64,000 bases of DNA from Rhizobium tumorigenes (GTDB taxonomy: Bacteria; Pseudomonadota; Alphaproteobacteria; Rhizobiales; Rhizobiaceae). Positions within the stretch are counted from its first letter, which is position 1, and every line of letters begins with the position of its first letter. This document shows positions 25,571 through 36,900 of this stretch, piece by piece. The notes below the pieces were generated by a model. The model made no database searches. It worked only from the letters and a program-made list of their open reading frames with translations, and was not told the origin of the DNA. Location of the stretch: the NCBI RefSeq assembly GCF_003240565.2, contig NZ_CP117258.1, positions 62,001-126,000 of the forward strand. The letters are read 5' to 3'. The position numbers were made by a program, and so were the translations under genes.

Positions 25571-27352
25571 ATGCCCGTCATGACAGTCTGGTGTTCGGCC
25601 AACACCGCAAGCGGCCGCCTTTCAATCGCAGGCTCGCTGGTTGCGCAAACTCTCACTGCCATACTGGTAGTGGTTGCTTCTGCGTCGATCGCAGACGCGC
25701 AATCGCCCAACGACGATTTTGCGCGCCGCCAGACGCAGCAGGCCGAACAGCAGCGGCTTGAGACGCTGGGCCGGATGACCCCCAAACCCTCGCAAGCAGG
25801 ATCAGGTCTTCCAGCAACAGCTGGTGGAGAGAGAAACGGGTCGTGCTTTGCCATCCGTGATGTCTTGGTCGATGGCGTCAAACAGCTTTCGGTATCTGAC
25901 ATCGCAAAGATCTTGGCGCCTTATCGCAAAAACTGCATCGGTGCCGGCCAGATCAATACCCTGCTGCGGGACGTGACCCACCTCTATCTCGACAAAGGCT
26001 ATGTTGCCGCGCGTGTCTACGTGCCGGCCCAGGACATCGCCGGCACGAAGGTTCTGAAACTTGTAGCGGTCGAGGGGCAATTGTCTGACATCTACGTTGA
26101 TGGCAAGCCGGCCCCTCGGTCCGGCACGGTAGCCACCGCCTTTCCAGGGATGAAAGGACAGGTCGCCAACCTGCGCGATATCGAGCAGGGCCTCGACCAG
26201 ATCAACCGTCTCTCGTCTAACAACGCCAAGACAGCGATGCTGCCGGGGAAGGGCGATGGCACCTCAATTCTCAATGTCGAGAACAAGCCTGATCATCCCT
26301 GGCATCTATCGGTTGGCAACAGCAATCTTGGCCAGGAACAGACCGGCTATTCGAAGACCTCGACGTCTGTCGGATACGACGATCTATTCGGCCTCAACGA
26401 TCAATGGAGCTTCTCTTACGACCGTACCGGCCCCGACTATCCGTGGCACGGCGATGGCCAAGGCCGAAGCAACAGTTACAGCGCCAACACAAGCGTTCCC
26501 TATGGTTATTGGACACTGTCGTTGAACGGTTCACTGTATGACTATGACAGCAGCGTTCCGGGCAACTTCGGGCCGCTGCAAACTGCAGGCAACAGCAAGC
26601 AGGCGGGTATGAGTGCGGACCGCGTGATCTTTCGCGACAAGGACTCGATCACCACCCTTAATAGCGGTCTGACTTACAAGGAAACCAACAACTTCCTGCT
26701 CGGAAACCGCATCGAGGTCGGCAGCCGCAGATATTCGGACGCAGACCTCGGCATCTCTCATTCCCGCCGGATGCTGGGCGGTCTTTGGGTTTTCGACGTC
26801 ACCTACAGCCAGGGGCTCGACCTGTTCGACGCTGTTTCGCCTGGAGACCCCGGGGCAGGCGACGCCGATCCCCGGTTCTCCAAGTTCACGGGCACGATCA
26901 CCATGATGCGACCGCTTGAAGTGGCCGCACAGCATCTAGAACTCAATTCGATTGTCACGGCACAGTATTCACCCGACAATCTGTTCGGTGCAGAGCAGAT
27001 GTCGCTGGGCGGCTATTCGTCGGTGCGTGGAACACGCGAAACCATGCTCTACGGTAACAACGGATTTTTCGTTCGCAACGATCTCGCCTGGCGCACGCAG
27101 CCCTTCGCTGGCAAAGCCAACCTTTCCAAAGCTTTTGGTGAGCTCAGGCCCTATGTCGGCCTCGACTACGGCAGGATCGCCTCGCAGGCGTCCCACCGCA
27201 TTGAGGGCGGCGACATGTTTGGCTGGACCGTCGGCGCCAAGCTCGTCGGCGGGCATGTCGATCTCGATATCGGCTATTCGGACATTTTGGGCGGCACGAT
27301 CGACCGCGGCGACGGCGGTCTTCTGTTCGTCAGTACAACTCTAAAATGGTAA
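25571..27352 (+). CDS. TpsB/CdiB-type outer-membrane transporter (ShlB/FhaC family)
   Basis: The approximately 593-aa product has an N-terminal signal region (to about residue 45). A Gln/Arg-rich periplasmic stretch, a POTRA_2 domain (about 95-170, FAIRDVLVDGVKQLSVSDIAKIL...GYVAARVYVP) and a ShlB beta-barrel follow. The barrel includes the conserved VRG motif (YSSVRGTRE) and a DYG segment (LDYGRI), ending in an aromatic W (TTLKW), as expected of outer-membrane barrels. It would export the TpsA protein encoded 644 bp downstream. The start is uncertain: MPVMTVW at 25571 (chosen) or 25580; a start at 25529 would overlap ialB. Confidence 0.92.
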   Translation: MPVMTVWCSANTASGRLSIAGSLVAQTLTAILVVVASASIADAQSPNDDFARRQTQQAEQQRLETLGRMTPKPSQAGSGLPATAGGERNGSCFAIRDVLVDGVKQLSVSDIAKILAPYRKNCIGAGQINTLLRDVTHLYLDKGYVAARVYVPAQDIAGTKVLKLVAVEGQLSDIYVDGKPAPRSGTVATAFPGMKGQVANLRDIEQGLDQINRLSSNNAKTAMLPGKGDGTSILNVENKPDHPWHLSVGNSNLGQEQTGYSKTSTSVGYDDLFGLNDQWSFSYDRTGPDYPWHGDGQGRSNSYSANTSVPYGYWTLSLNGSLYDYDSSVPGNFGPLQTAGNSKQAGMSADRVIFRDKDSITTLNSGLTYKETNNFLLGNRIEVGSRRYSDADLGISHSRRMLGGLWVFDVTYSQGLDLFDAVSPGDPGAGDADPRFSKFTGTITMMRPLEVAAQHLELNSIVTAQYSPDNLFGAEQMSLGGYSSVRGTRETMLYGNNGFFVRNDLAWRTQPFAGKANLSKAFGELRPYVGLDYGRIASQASHRIEGGDMFGWTVGAKLVGGHVDLDIGYSDILGGTIDRGDGGLLFVSTTLKW

Positions 27353-27960
27353 ATCAGAAGGTGAGTACGGTGAAGAACAATTTGAAACTATTGCATCGCG
27401 TGGCGACGAAGGCTCTGTTTGCCGTTGCTGTTGTGGGTTCCGTCATGGCGGCAGGATGCACCACGCAGGATCCACGGCTGACGGCAGCGCTCGGTACAGC
27501 CAGCATCGCCGATGTCCGAATAGAAGCAGCACCCGATGTGAGAATGGGATCGCCACTCTTGAACGGCGACACACGGGAATCGCAGGTCGCGCTTGTATCG
27601 CGCGTGCTGCAGGAACGGCTTGCAAAGGATCTGAAGGGCTATCCAGGCGGTAGAATTCCCGCAAGGCTGATTGTCACCCTTCACGACCTCGATGTGGCGT
27701 CGGCTCCCGGCAGAATTATTGCAGGCAACAATAGCTTCATCGAGGGAACCGTCCGGCTGGAAGATATACGCAGCGGGAAGCTGATTGCGCAGGCACAGGA
27801 CATACGCGCCAATGACATGACGGTCCGCGGAGATGGACTGGCTCTTATTCCCGCGATGATGATCAATGCGGCCGTCACGCCCAATCAAACGGCCGTTGCA
27901 ACCCAATTGGCCGAAACGTTCATGAAGCAGGTAAAGGCGTGGCTTACGCCACGAAAGTAG
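27346..27960 (+). CDS. Putative outer-membrane lipoprotein in the TPS locus
   Basis: The up to 204-aa protein has a hydrophobic signal followed by a lipobox (VMAAGC, Cys38). The rest is a compact domain with IPARLIVTLHDLDVASAPGRI and NSFIEGTVRLEDIRSGKLIAQAQDI. I do not recognise a named family. The ATG at 27346 overlaps the tpsB stop; a GTG at 27370 has a better-spaced AGAAGG and would give a more typical lipoprotein leader. Its position between tpsB and tpsA suggests a role in secretion or in anchoring the exoprotein. Confidence 0.8.
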   Translation: MVNQKVSTVKNNLKLLHRVATKALFAVAVVGSVMAAGCTTQDPRLTAALGTASIADVRIEAAPDVRMGSPLLNGDTRESQVALVSRVLQERLAKDLKGYPGGRIPARLIVTLHDLDVASAPGRIIAGNNSFIEGTVRLEDIRSGKLIAQAQDIRANDMTVRGDGLALIPAMMINAAVTPNQTAVATQLAETFMKQVKAWLTPRK

Positions 27961-27996
27961 CCGCCAGGGGTATGTGACGCTTAGCAGGACACGGCG

Positions 27997-30900
27997 ATGA
28001 CAGACACGTCAGCATCTTTTTCAAATTTCGGAAATGGCGGATTGAACGTCAATCGTGCGGCCAAATTCGTCCGTGCGGCAACCGCAATTCTGTTGAGCGG
28101 CCTGCTTACCTTGCAGCCGATACTTGCGAACGCACAGTCGGTTTCGGCGGCGGGCTCGGCTCCTTCAGCCAACCAGCCCGGGGTCGGCGCGGCGCCGAAT
28201 GGCGTACCCCTCGTCGATATTGTGACTCCGAACAGCGCCGGACTGTCGCACAACAAGTACGACAACTTCAACGTCGGCACGCCGGGGCTGATCCTCAACA
28301 ACTTCAGTGGCGAGGTCGGCATGTCGAACCTCGGCGGGGTGACGCCGGGCAATGCAAACTTGAAGAATTCAGGGCCTGCCTCCGTTATCCTCAACGAGGT
28401 AACCAGTGGAAATCGCTCTGCGCTCGAAGGTCCGACCGAAGTTTTTGGTGGCAGAGCCGATGTGATCATCGCCAATCCCAACGGCATCACCTGTAATGGC
28501 TGCGGTTTCTTCAATACGCCGCGTGCGACCTTGACCACGGGGACGCCTGATATCGGGTCCGACGGTCGCCTGGCGGGCTTCGGCGTTACTCGCGGCGATG
28601 TCACCTTCGAAGGGGCAGGGGCAAATCTTGCGGCCTCCCCAGGTGCCGTCGACCTGTTCGACGTCGTCTCGCGCCAGATCCATGTCAATGCGCCGCTTTA
28701 TGGCAAGACAATCAGGCTGACGGGCGGTGCCAGCAAATACGACTATGCCACCGGCGAGGCGACGTCGCTAACCGCGACCTCCGGCACGCCGGAATATGCG
28801 ATCGATGGCTCGGCACTGGGCGCAATGCAGGCCGACCGCATCAAGATCGTCGTCACCGAGAAGGGTGCCGGCGTCAAGATGAGCGGTGACATGGCCGCCA
28901 ATGCCGGCGAACTCACCCTGTCGGCCGACGGCAAGATCTCGATCGGCAATGCATCGGCACGGGATGGCGTCACCCTCACCTCAAAGAGACAAGTCACAGC
29001 CGCTAGGGTGACGACAAAGCAGAAGGTCAAAGTCCAGGCCGATGCGGGGATCACCTTGCAATCGGTCGCCGCTGACAGCGATATCGAATTGTTAAACGGA
29101 GCCGGCCTGCTGAGTGTGGTCGGTGACGTCAACAGCGGCACGACCGTGGTGATGAGTGCCATTGGTGGCATAACCGCTGGCAGCGTCACCGCTGGCAATG
29201 GTGCAGCGACGCTTAACGCTACATCCGGCGATATCGCGATCGCCGGCGCTGCCATCAGCACTGGCGGTCTTACTCTGACGGCCAGCCACGGCGCGATCTC
29301 GGCCGCTTCGCTGCAAAGCAACCAGAACATCGCGCTAAACGCCGGGCTCGAGATTGCTGTTGCAGGCAATGTGCTCGCTGAGGCCGGCATCAGCGCCAGC
29401 GGCCGCTCGCTATCTGCTGGCCTGATCGTCTCCGGCATCGATATCGCGGCAACCAGCGCTGATCCCAACGGTCATGTGGTTCTTGGGAATGCAGGTGACC
29501 TCAGCCTGACTGCCGTCAATGGCAGTATCACTACCGGCAACCTGCTGTCGGCTGGAAGCCTCGGCATTAGCGCGACGGGCAATGTCACCGCGGGAAGCAT
29601 CCAATCGGCGAAGAGCCTGACGATCTCTGCAGCGTCGTTTTCGGCAACCGGCATGACCTCGCATGGTGCGCTTGCAGTCACCGCATCGAGCGGCGGTGTT
29701 GACGTCAGCGGGCAGGTTTTTGCGGCGAGCAACGTTCTGATCTCCGGCTCCGCTATTCAAGCGAGTGCGATTGTTTCGGGCGTCGACTTTGCCGCCACGA
29801 GCGCGAACGGTGGCAGCCTCGTTGTCGGCTCAGCCGGCACGCTCGATTTGTCGGCCGACGCTGGTATCATCACAGTCGACACATTGCTATCGGCCGGCGA
29901 TCTCACTGCAAAGGCTGCGCTGCTGCAGTCTACCGACATCAGCAGCCATGGAAACGTCGAGGTAGATGGCGGCGTTGGCGTCACCGGACAATTGCTCTCC
30001 GCAGGTCCCGTCACCATCAACGGCAATGCAAACGGCGTAAGCGCCGGTCTCCTTGCCTCCGGCGTCGATTTCGCCGCCACCAAGGCGGCCGGTGGCAATA
30101 TCGTGGTGGCAAGCAGCGCTGATCTGACCATCAGTAACAGCGCCGGCGCGATCAACGCAGGCACGGTGCTTTCAGCGGGCGTCATCACTGCTGTCGGCCA
30201 AACGATCACAGCCGATACGGTTACAGGGCATGGGGACGTCTCGCTGGTCGGCATTCCGAACACCTTGGCAGGCAGCGGTGGGGTGAAGATCGCAGGCCAG
30301 GTGCTTGGCGGTGGCAACGTCAGCATTGCCGGCTCCGCCATCGCAGCAGATGCCATCGTCTCTGGCGTCGATATTGCCGCCACCGATGCGGCGGGCGGCA
30401 AAGTCGTTCTTGGTGCATCAACAGCTGGAACCGGCAATCTGACATTGACGGCCAACGGCGCGCTTAGCGCTGGAGCGCTTTTGTCTTCAGGTGTCTTGAG
30501 CGCCAATGCAGCAACCATCGCGGCCGGCAGTATCTCGGCGCATGGCGACATGACGATTGCCGGTGTGATCAATGTCACGGATCAGATCCTCGGTGGCCGC
30601 AATGTTCTGATCAGCGGCCAGAGCCTTGCCGCGCAAGCGCTTGTTGCGGGCATCAACTTCGACGCTAGCGATGCCGCCGGCGGCAATATCGTGCTTGGGC
30701 AGACGGGTGACCTGAACGTGTCCGTCAGTGGAGCGGTCGCTGCGCCCACAGTGCAGGCGGCGGGCACTATCGATGTCACGGCTGCCTCCGTATCGGCCGG
30801 GACAATCACCGGTCATAAGGATATCACCCTGGCTGGTGCATCACGTGGCGTGACTATTGCCAATCAGGTGCTGGGCGGCAGTGACATCTCCGTCTCTGGG

Positions 30901-33900
30901 TCGAGCATTCAAGCCGGCACCATCGTTTCCGGCGTCGATTTTTCAGCCACCAATGCTGCCGGCGGCGCCATTATGCTGGCACCGTCCGGCGCGACCAATC
31001 TGACGGCCTCAGGCGACATTGCAGCGGGAACAGTGGCGGCCGCCGGGGATATAACGGCCGCGGCGGTGAACCTTAAGGCCGACAGCATCACCGGCCACGG
31101 CAATGTTGGCATTGCCGGCAGTGTTGATGTCAGCAACCAGATCATTGCCAGTGGAAATCTCACGCTGAATGGCGGTCACATCAAGGCGCCGACATTGATC
31201 TCCGGTATCGATTTTGCTGCTACCAATGCTGCGGGCGGGACTATCGTACTTGGAACCGTTGGTGAGATGAACCTCACGGCCACCGCCAGCATCGACGCGC
31301 AGAGCATGCTTTCAGCGGCCGCAATCAATGCCAGTGGCGGAACGATCACCGCCGATGCCATGACCGGGCATGGCGACATCACGCTTGCCGGGAGCAGCAG
31401 TGTCAAGATCACCGGCCAACTCATTGCTGCCGGCGACGTCCTGTTGTCGGGCTCGACGGTCCAGATCAATCAGGCCATCAGCGGTGTGGATTTCACCAGA
31501 TCGGCGCAATCATCAAACGGCGCCATAGCGCTTGGAGAAGCCGGCGATCTCAATATCAAGGCGGCAAGCGCTACCGCCGGCACGCTGATCGTCGCAGGAG
31601 GGCTCGATATTGCGGCAAGCGCCTTCACGAGCGGCAATATCACAGGCCACAGTGCGGTCTTGATCGGCTCGTCCGCAAGTCCCGGTACGGTCGCGATCAA
31701 CGGTCAACTTCTCGGCGCCGGCAATGTCTCGATCACAGGATCTGCGGTCAATGGCAACGTCATTGCAGCCGGCGTCGATTTTGCAGCGACAGATCGGTCG
31801 GGAGCAGGCAGCGTCATCCTTGGTCAGACTGGTGCGTTGAGGCTCACCGCCACGGCGGGAGACATTTCTTTCAACAGCCTTCTCGCTGCGGGTACCATCA
31901 CGGCAAATGCCGCCAACACTGTCAGCGCCAATGTCGTTTCCCATGGCGATTTGGCGATCACTGCCGACAATGGGATCACCCTCACTGGCCAATCGCTTGC
32001 CAGCCGCAACGCCGATCTGTCTGCCCGATCGATGACGATCGACACGCTGATCTCAGGCGTCGACTTTGCCGCTACCAAGGCTGCGACCGGGGGCAGCCTC
32101 ATGTTACAGCGCAGCGGCGCCATGACACTATCGGCCTCGAACGGCAGCATCATTGCCAACTCTCTCGTTTCAGGTGGCAATCTCGCAGCCACGGCGATGC
32201 AGAATATCCGTTACAACAGCCTGCAGAGCCTCGGCAGTGCCACTCTAACCGCGCAAGGCACCATCGCCTATACCAACACGACCCGGGTTGGAGGCAATCT
32301 GACGCTCAATACCGCGGCTGTCGATCTCTCCGGCAGCAGGGGTAGCCAGATGTCGGTCGGTGGCACGTTGATTGTCAACGGCGCTTCGGCCAATCTGTCC
32401 GGCAGCAATCTCGTCTTCGGCGGTCTGTCGCTCAATCTGTCGGGCAGCGCCGATCTGTCCAACGCTGAAGTCAGGACAGTCACCAATGCCGGCGGTTCCG
32501 GCGACATCGCCATCGCCGCGGCTGGTTTGACCAGCAACGCCAACACATCGCTGCTTGCCGCCCATGATCTCACCCTCAGCCTGCCGTCGCTGGCGAATGC
32601 CGGGCAATTGGCCGCTGGTAACAACCTGACTTTCAACGTTGGCGGTGACTTCAGCAATTCTGCGAGCGGGCTCGTCTTTGCCAACGGAAATGCCAACTTC
32701 TTCATCGGCGGTGTTCTGACCAACGACGCGGGCGCCATCTTTGCCAGCCATAACTTTGCCATTCAGGGCACTGCGCCCGGTCAGCGCAATGGCGCGACGA
32801 TCAACGTCTCGGGCCTTCTCCAGGCCGGCGGCGACATGTCGATCCTGACGTCCAACCTCACCAACAAGCGGTCTACGACGCCCACATGGGTCACAGGTCA
32901 GCTCGTCTCGTCGGGTGGCGTCGTTGGCACCTTCGTCCTCAATCCCGATGTTGCCGGCAAGCCCTTCGCCTATCTTGAAACGGTCGACGAGAATACCTTC
33001 CAGCTCTATCCCGGTATCGATCCTCCTTCATGGCAGGACTATCAGCCACAACTCTGGTCGCAGGCGACCCTTGCCGATGGCACGAGCTACCATGCCTGGA
33101 CATGGATCTCCGGAAACGGACCGACCGAGGTGCGGCCGATCTATAACTGGATCAAGGATCGCGTACCGAAGGACGCCAATGGCAACCCGGTGCTCGATCC
33201 CAACAATCCGTCAAAGTACTTCATCGTCGACAACGTCGTGCGTGGTGGCTCGGATACCAGCACGACCTATACCTGGGACCCGACTGCCAAGATCAGCCAG
33301 TCTGTTTACGAGGACAGGTTCACGAGTGCGCTTACTCCCGAAGCGGTGATCCGGTCAGGCGGCAATCTGACGGTTGACGCCACGAACCTTACGAACTCCT
33401 ACAGCCGGATTGAAGCCGGCGGCAACGCGAGCTTCAGCGGATCGACGCTCACCAACGAAGGTGTTGCCCTCAACCGCACCACGACACTCACCTGCACCGC
33501 TCAAAGCGCCTGCACGGCATTCAATGCCGACGGGACCGCGGATCCGTCGCGTGACATCGCCAATGGCACCTCGATCGCGTCAGGCACTGAAACAATCGGT
33601 GGGGCTGCCGGCATCATCAAGGCCGCCGGCTCTCTCGCCATCAATTATGCGACGATCAACAACACATCGGCTGCCGGCTCTATTGCCGGCCAGAGCGCGG
33701 TAAACGCGCCCGTCACGCAGAGCAATCCACTCTCCGCCTTGAACGGCATGACGGCTGGCGGCGCTCTGTTCAATGTCAATGCGGCTCTTGCTGGTGTCAG
33801 TGCCAACGGCGGCGCAGTTCTTGGCAGTGGCCCGTCCCTGGATGGCGGCATCACCGCGAGCGGCGCTGCCGCCGTCAACGCCCATAGCCTCATTGGCAAA

Positions 33901-36900
33901 CTGACCACAGCAATCGGCAATAGCGGCAATCTTGTTCAGATACTTCAGGCAAACGGGACCGAGCTTGCAGCGCTCTCCAAGCCTCAATCCGGCGGCGTCG
34001 GTATGACTGTGCCGGGGCAGGTGTTCCTGTTCGAGACGCGTGCAGCCTTCCTCGACGTGTCGACGTTCTACGGCTCTGGCTACTTCATAAACCGGATTGG
34101 TTACACGCCCGATACCAAGGTACCTTTCCTCGGAGACGCTTACTTCGACAATCAGATCGTCGACGAACAGATGCGCCAACTGGTCGGCGATGGCCTTGGT
34201 GCCGGATCGTTCATCCCAGGCAATGGCGCCATCGATCAGATGAAGACGCTGCTCGACAACGGCGTTGCTTACATGCAGGCCCACGGGCTTGCCCTCGGAC
34301 AGGCGCTGACGCCCGAGCAGGCGGCATCTCTCACTCAGTCCATGGTTATCTACCAGGCTCAGACGATCGATGGTGCGCAGGTCCTGGTTCCCGTCGTCTA
34401 TCTTTCGGCCGAGGACCGCGCGAAGGTCAATGGATCAGGTGCGACCATTGCCGGCAACACGGTCAAGATAGATGGCGGATCCGTCAACAATTCTGGCGCA
34501 ATTGCTGCCGCCGACGGCCTGACCATCAACGCTACCGAAATCAAATCCAACGGCGGCATCTTCTATGCCGGCGGCAACGTGAACCTGACCGCCTCGAACG
34601 GCATCACGCTCGCGGCCCAGACAATGACCATCGGTGGCCAGAGCCTGGTCAACACCAATGTCGGTGTCTCGGCCGGCGGCAACATTCGTCTCGCTGCCAA
34701 CAACAGCGATCTCAATCTCAATGGCGCCAGCGTCAAGGCTGGCGGATCGGCCCAGCTCTCCGGCAACAATGTCAACCTCGCTGCCGTCAAGGTCGACAAC
34801 AGCGGCCAACAGAATGCCACAGGTGCACGGGTCACCGCTGGCAGCAATCTTGCCATTGCCGCTAACAACGATGTCAATGTCATCGGCTCCTCTGCCAAAT
34901 CGGGTGGCGATCTCAATATCAAAGCCACGAATGGCGCCGTCAACGTCGTCTCGACCGATGTCGCGCGCAAGACGAACGATGGCTACACCAAGACCTCCGG
35001 GACCGATCAGCAGGCATCTCAGCTCACGGCCGGAGGCAATCTGTCTGTCAATGGCAACAACGGCGTCCTGATTTCTGGCTCTGACCTGTCGGCCAAGGGT
35101 GATGTCGGTCTGCGCTCGAACGGCGACATCAATGTCACCACCGCGCAGAGCCAGTCGGCCTCGACATTCGGTAAAGGCGCGTCATCGTCGATCACCAACA
35201 ACGGTTCCACCATTACTGCCGGTGGTGACCTCGTCGCCAAGTCCAACAACGACATCAACGTCATCGGCTCGACGATGGCGGCCGACGGCATGCTCGGGCT
35301 GCAGGCGAAAAACAACGTCACCATCGCCGAGGCAACCGATGGCTATACGCTCGATGTCAAAAGTTCCACTAAGAAGAGCGGTTTCCTCGGATCCACCAAG
35401 GAGAATGCCTCCGGCCATCTGGAGACCACCACCGCGGCGGGCTCAACCCTTTCCGGCAAGGATAGCGTCACGATCATCTCCGGCGGCGATACGACGGTCT
35501 CGGCATCCAAGGTAACGGCCGGTGACGCCACCCAATCCTCCGATCTCAACATCCAGACGGGCGGCAACCTCATCGTCGCCTCGGCCAAGGACACCGAGAC
35601 CGAGAATGACAGTGCCAAGCGCAAGGGTTTCCTGCGCAGCGGCAGCTCAAACTATCAGGGCTATAACGAGACGACGGTCGGCTCTGAGCTTTCCGCCTCC
35701 GGCGATGTCAATCTCGACGCCGGCAAGGCGGCCGTCATCGTCGGCTCGAAGGTCAATGCCGATGGGTCGCTGAGTGTGTCCGGCGAAAGCGTCAGCATCA
35801 TCGGGGCTGAGGAGAGCCATCAGTCCGACAGCCAGCGCAAGGACTCCGGCCTCTTCGTCGGTTCAGGCGGCGGCTTCATCTCGCTTTATGGCAAGAACGA
35901 AAAGCAGGGCGCGCAGTCTTCGACCGACAATGTCGGTTCCAAGCTTTCGGCCGGCCAGGACGTCAACCTGACGGCGCGCGCCACCGATCTCAACATCATG
36001 GGTTCGCAGGTCAACGCCGACCGTGACATCAACCTGTCGGCTGTTCGCGACGTCAATGTCACGCCGGGGGCTGAAAGTGCGGCGCAATCCGAAGAGCAGA
36101 AGAATTCCGGCTTCGGTCTCGCCTTCTCCTCCGGCAATGGCGGTTTCTCGCTCGGCATCGGCGCCCAGTCGACCAAGGACAGCACGGCCCAGCAATCCGA
36201 CACCAATGCCATGTCGGCGCTGTCAGCAGGTCGCGATCTCAACATCTCGGCCGGCAACAACGTCAACCTGCAGGCGACCAGCGCGTCCGCCGAGCGTGAC
36301 GTCAATCTCTTTGCCGGCAACGACATCAATCTGCTCTCTGCCAACGATGTCACCAATTATGAGGAGATGCACGAGAAGACCTTTGACGGGGTGACGCTCT
36401 CCGTGTCGAGCAAGGTCAGCCAGGCTGCCCAAAGCATCATGAACTCGGCCGAGCGCCTGTCGGACAGCGGCGGCGTCAATGCGGTGACGAACACGGCCAT
36501 CGCCGGCCTTGGCTTCTATCAGGCCTACAAGGATCTGACCGGTGTCTACGATGGTCTCACCACAACCGATCCCCTTGCCGTCAAGGGTCTTGCCTTCAGC
36601 ATTGGCGTGAATGCCGGCGTTAGTCATCAGGAAAGCAAATCTTCCTCGACGACATCGACACCTGTGGTCACCGACATCCGTGCCGGTCGCTCCATCACCA
36701 TGGAGGCCGAGAACGGCTCCATCACCAGCGATGGTGCGCAGATTTATGCTGGTTATGACAAATATGGCCTGCCGAACGTTTCCGGCGATCCCTTGAATGG
36801 CGATATCTTCCTGTCGGCCACCAACGGCGACATCAACCTCAACGCTGCGACCGGAACATCCGATACCAGCAGCTCCAACACATCCACGAGCGTTGGCGTC

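Noticed and set aside
29000..32300. Regular repeats that could suggest CRISPR or tandem DNA repeats
   Set aside because: The periodicity is at the protein level (haemagglutinin repeats) with variable DNA and no constant spacer length.
28743..36627. Many antisense Ala/Val-rich frames within tpsA
   Set aside because: They mirror the periodic repeats of the exoprotein on the other strand; none has an independent motif.
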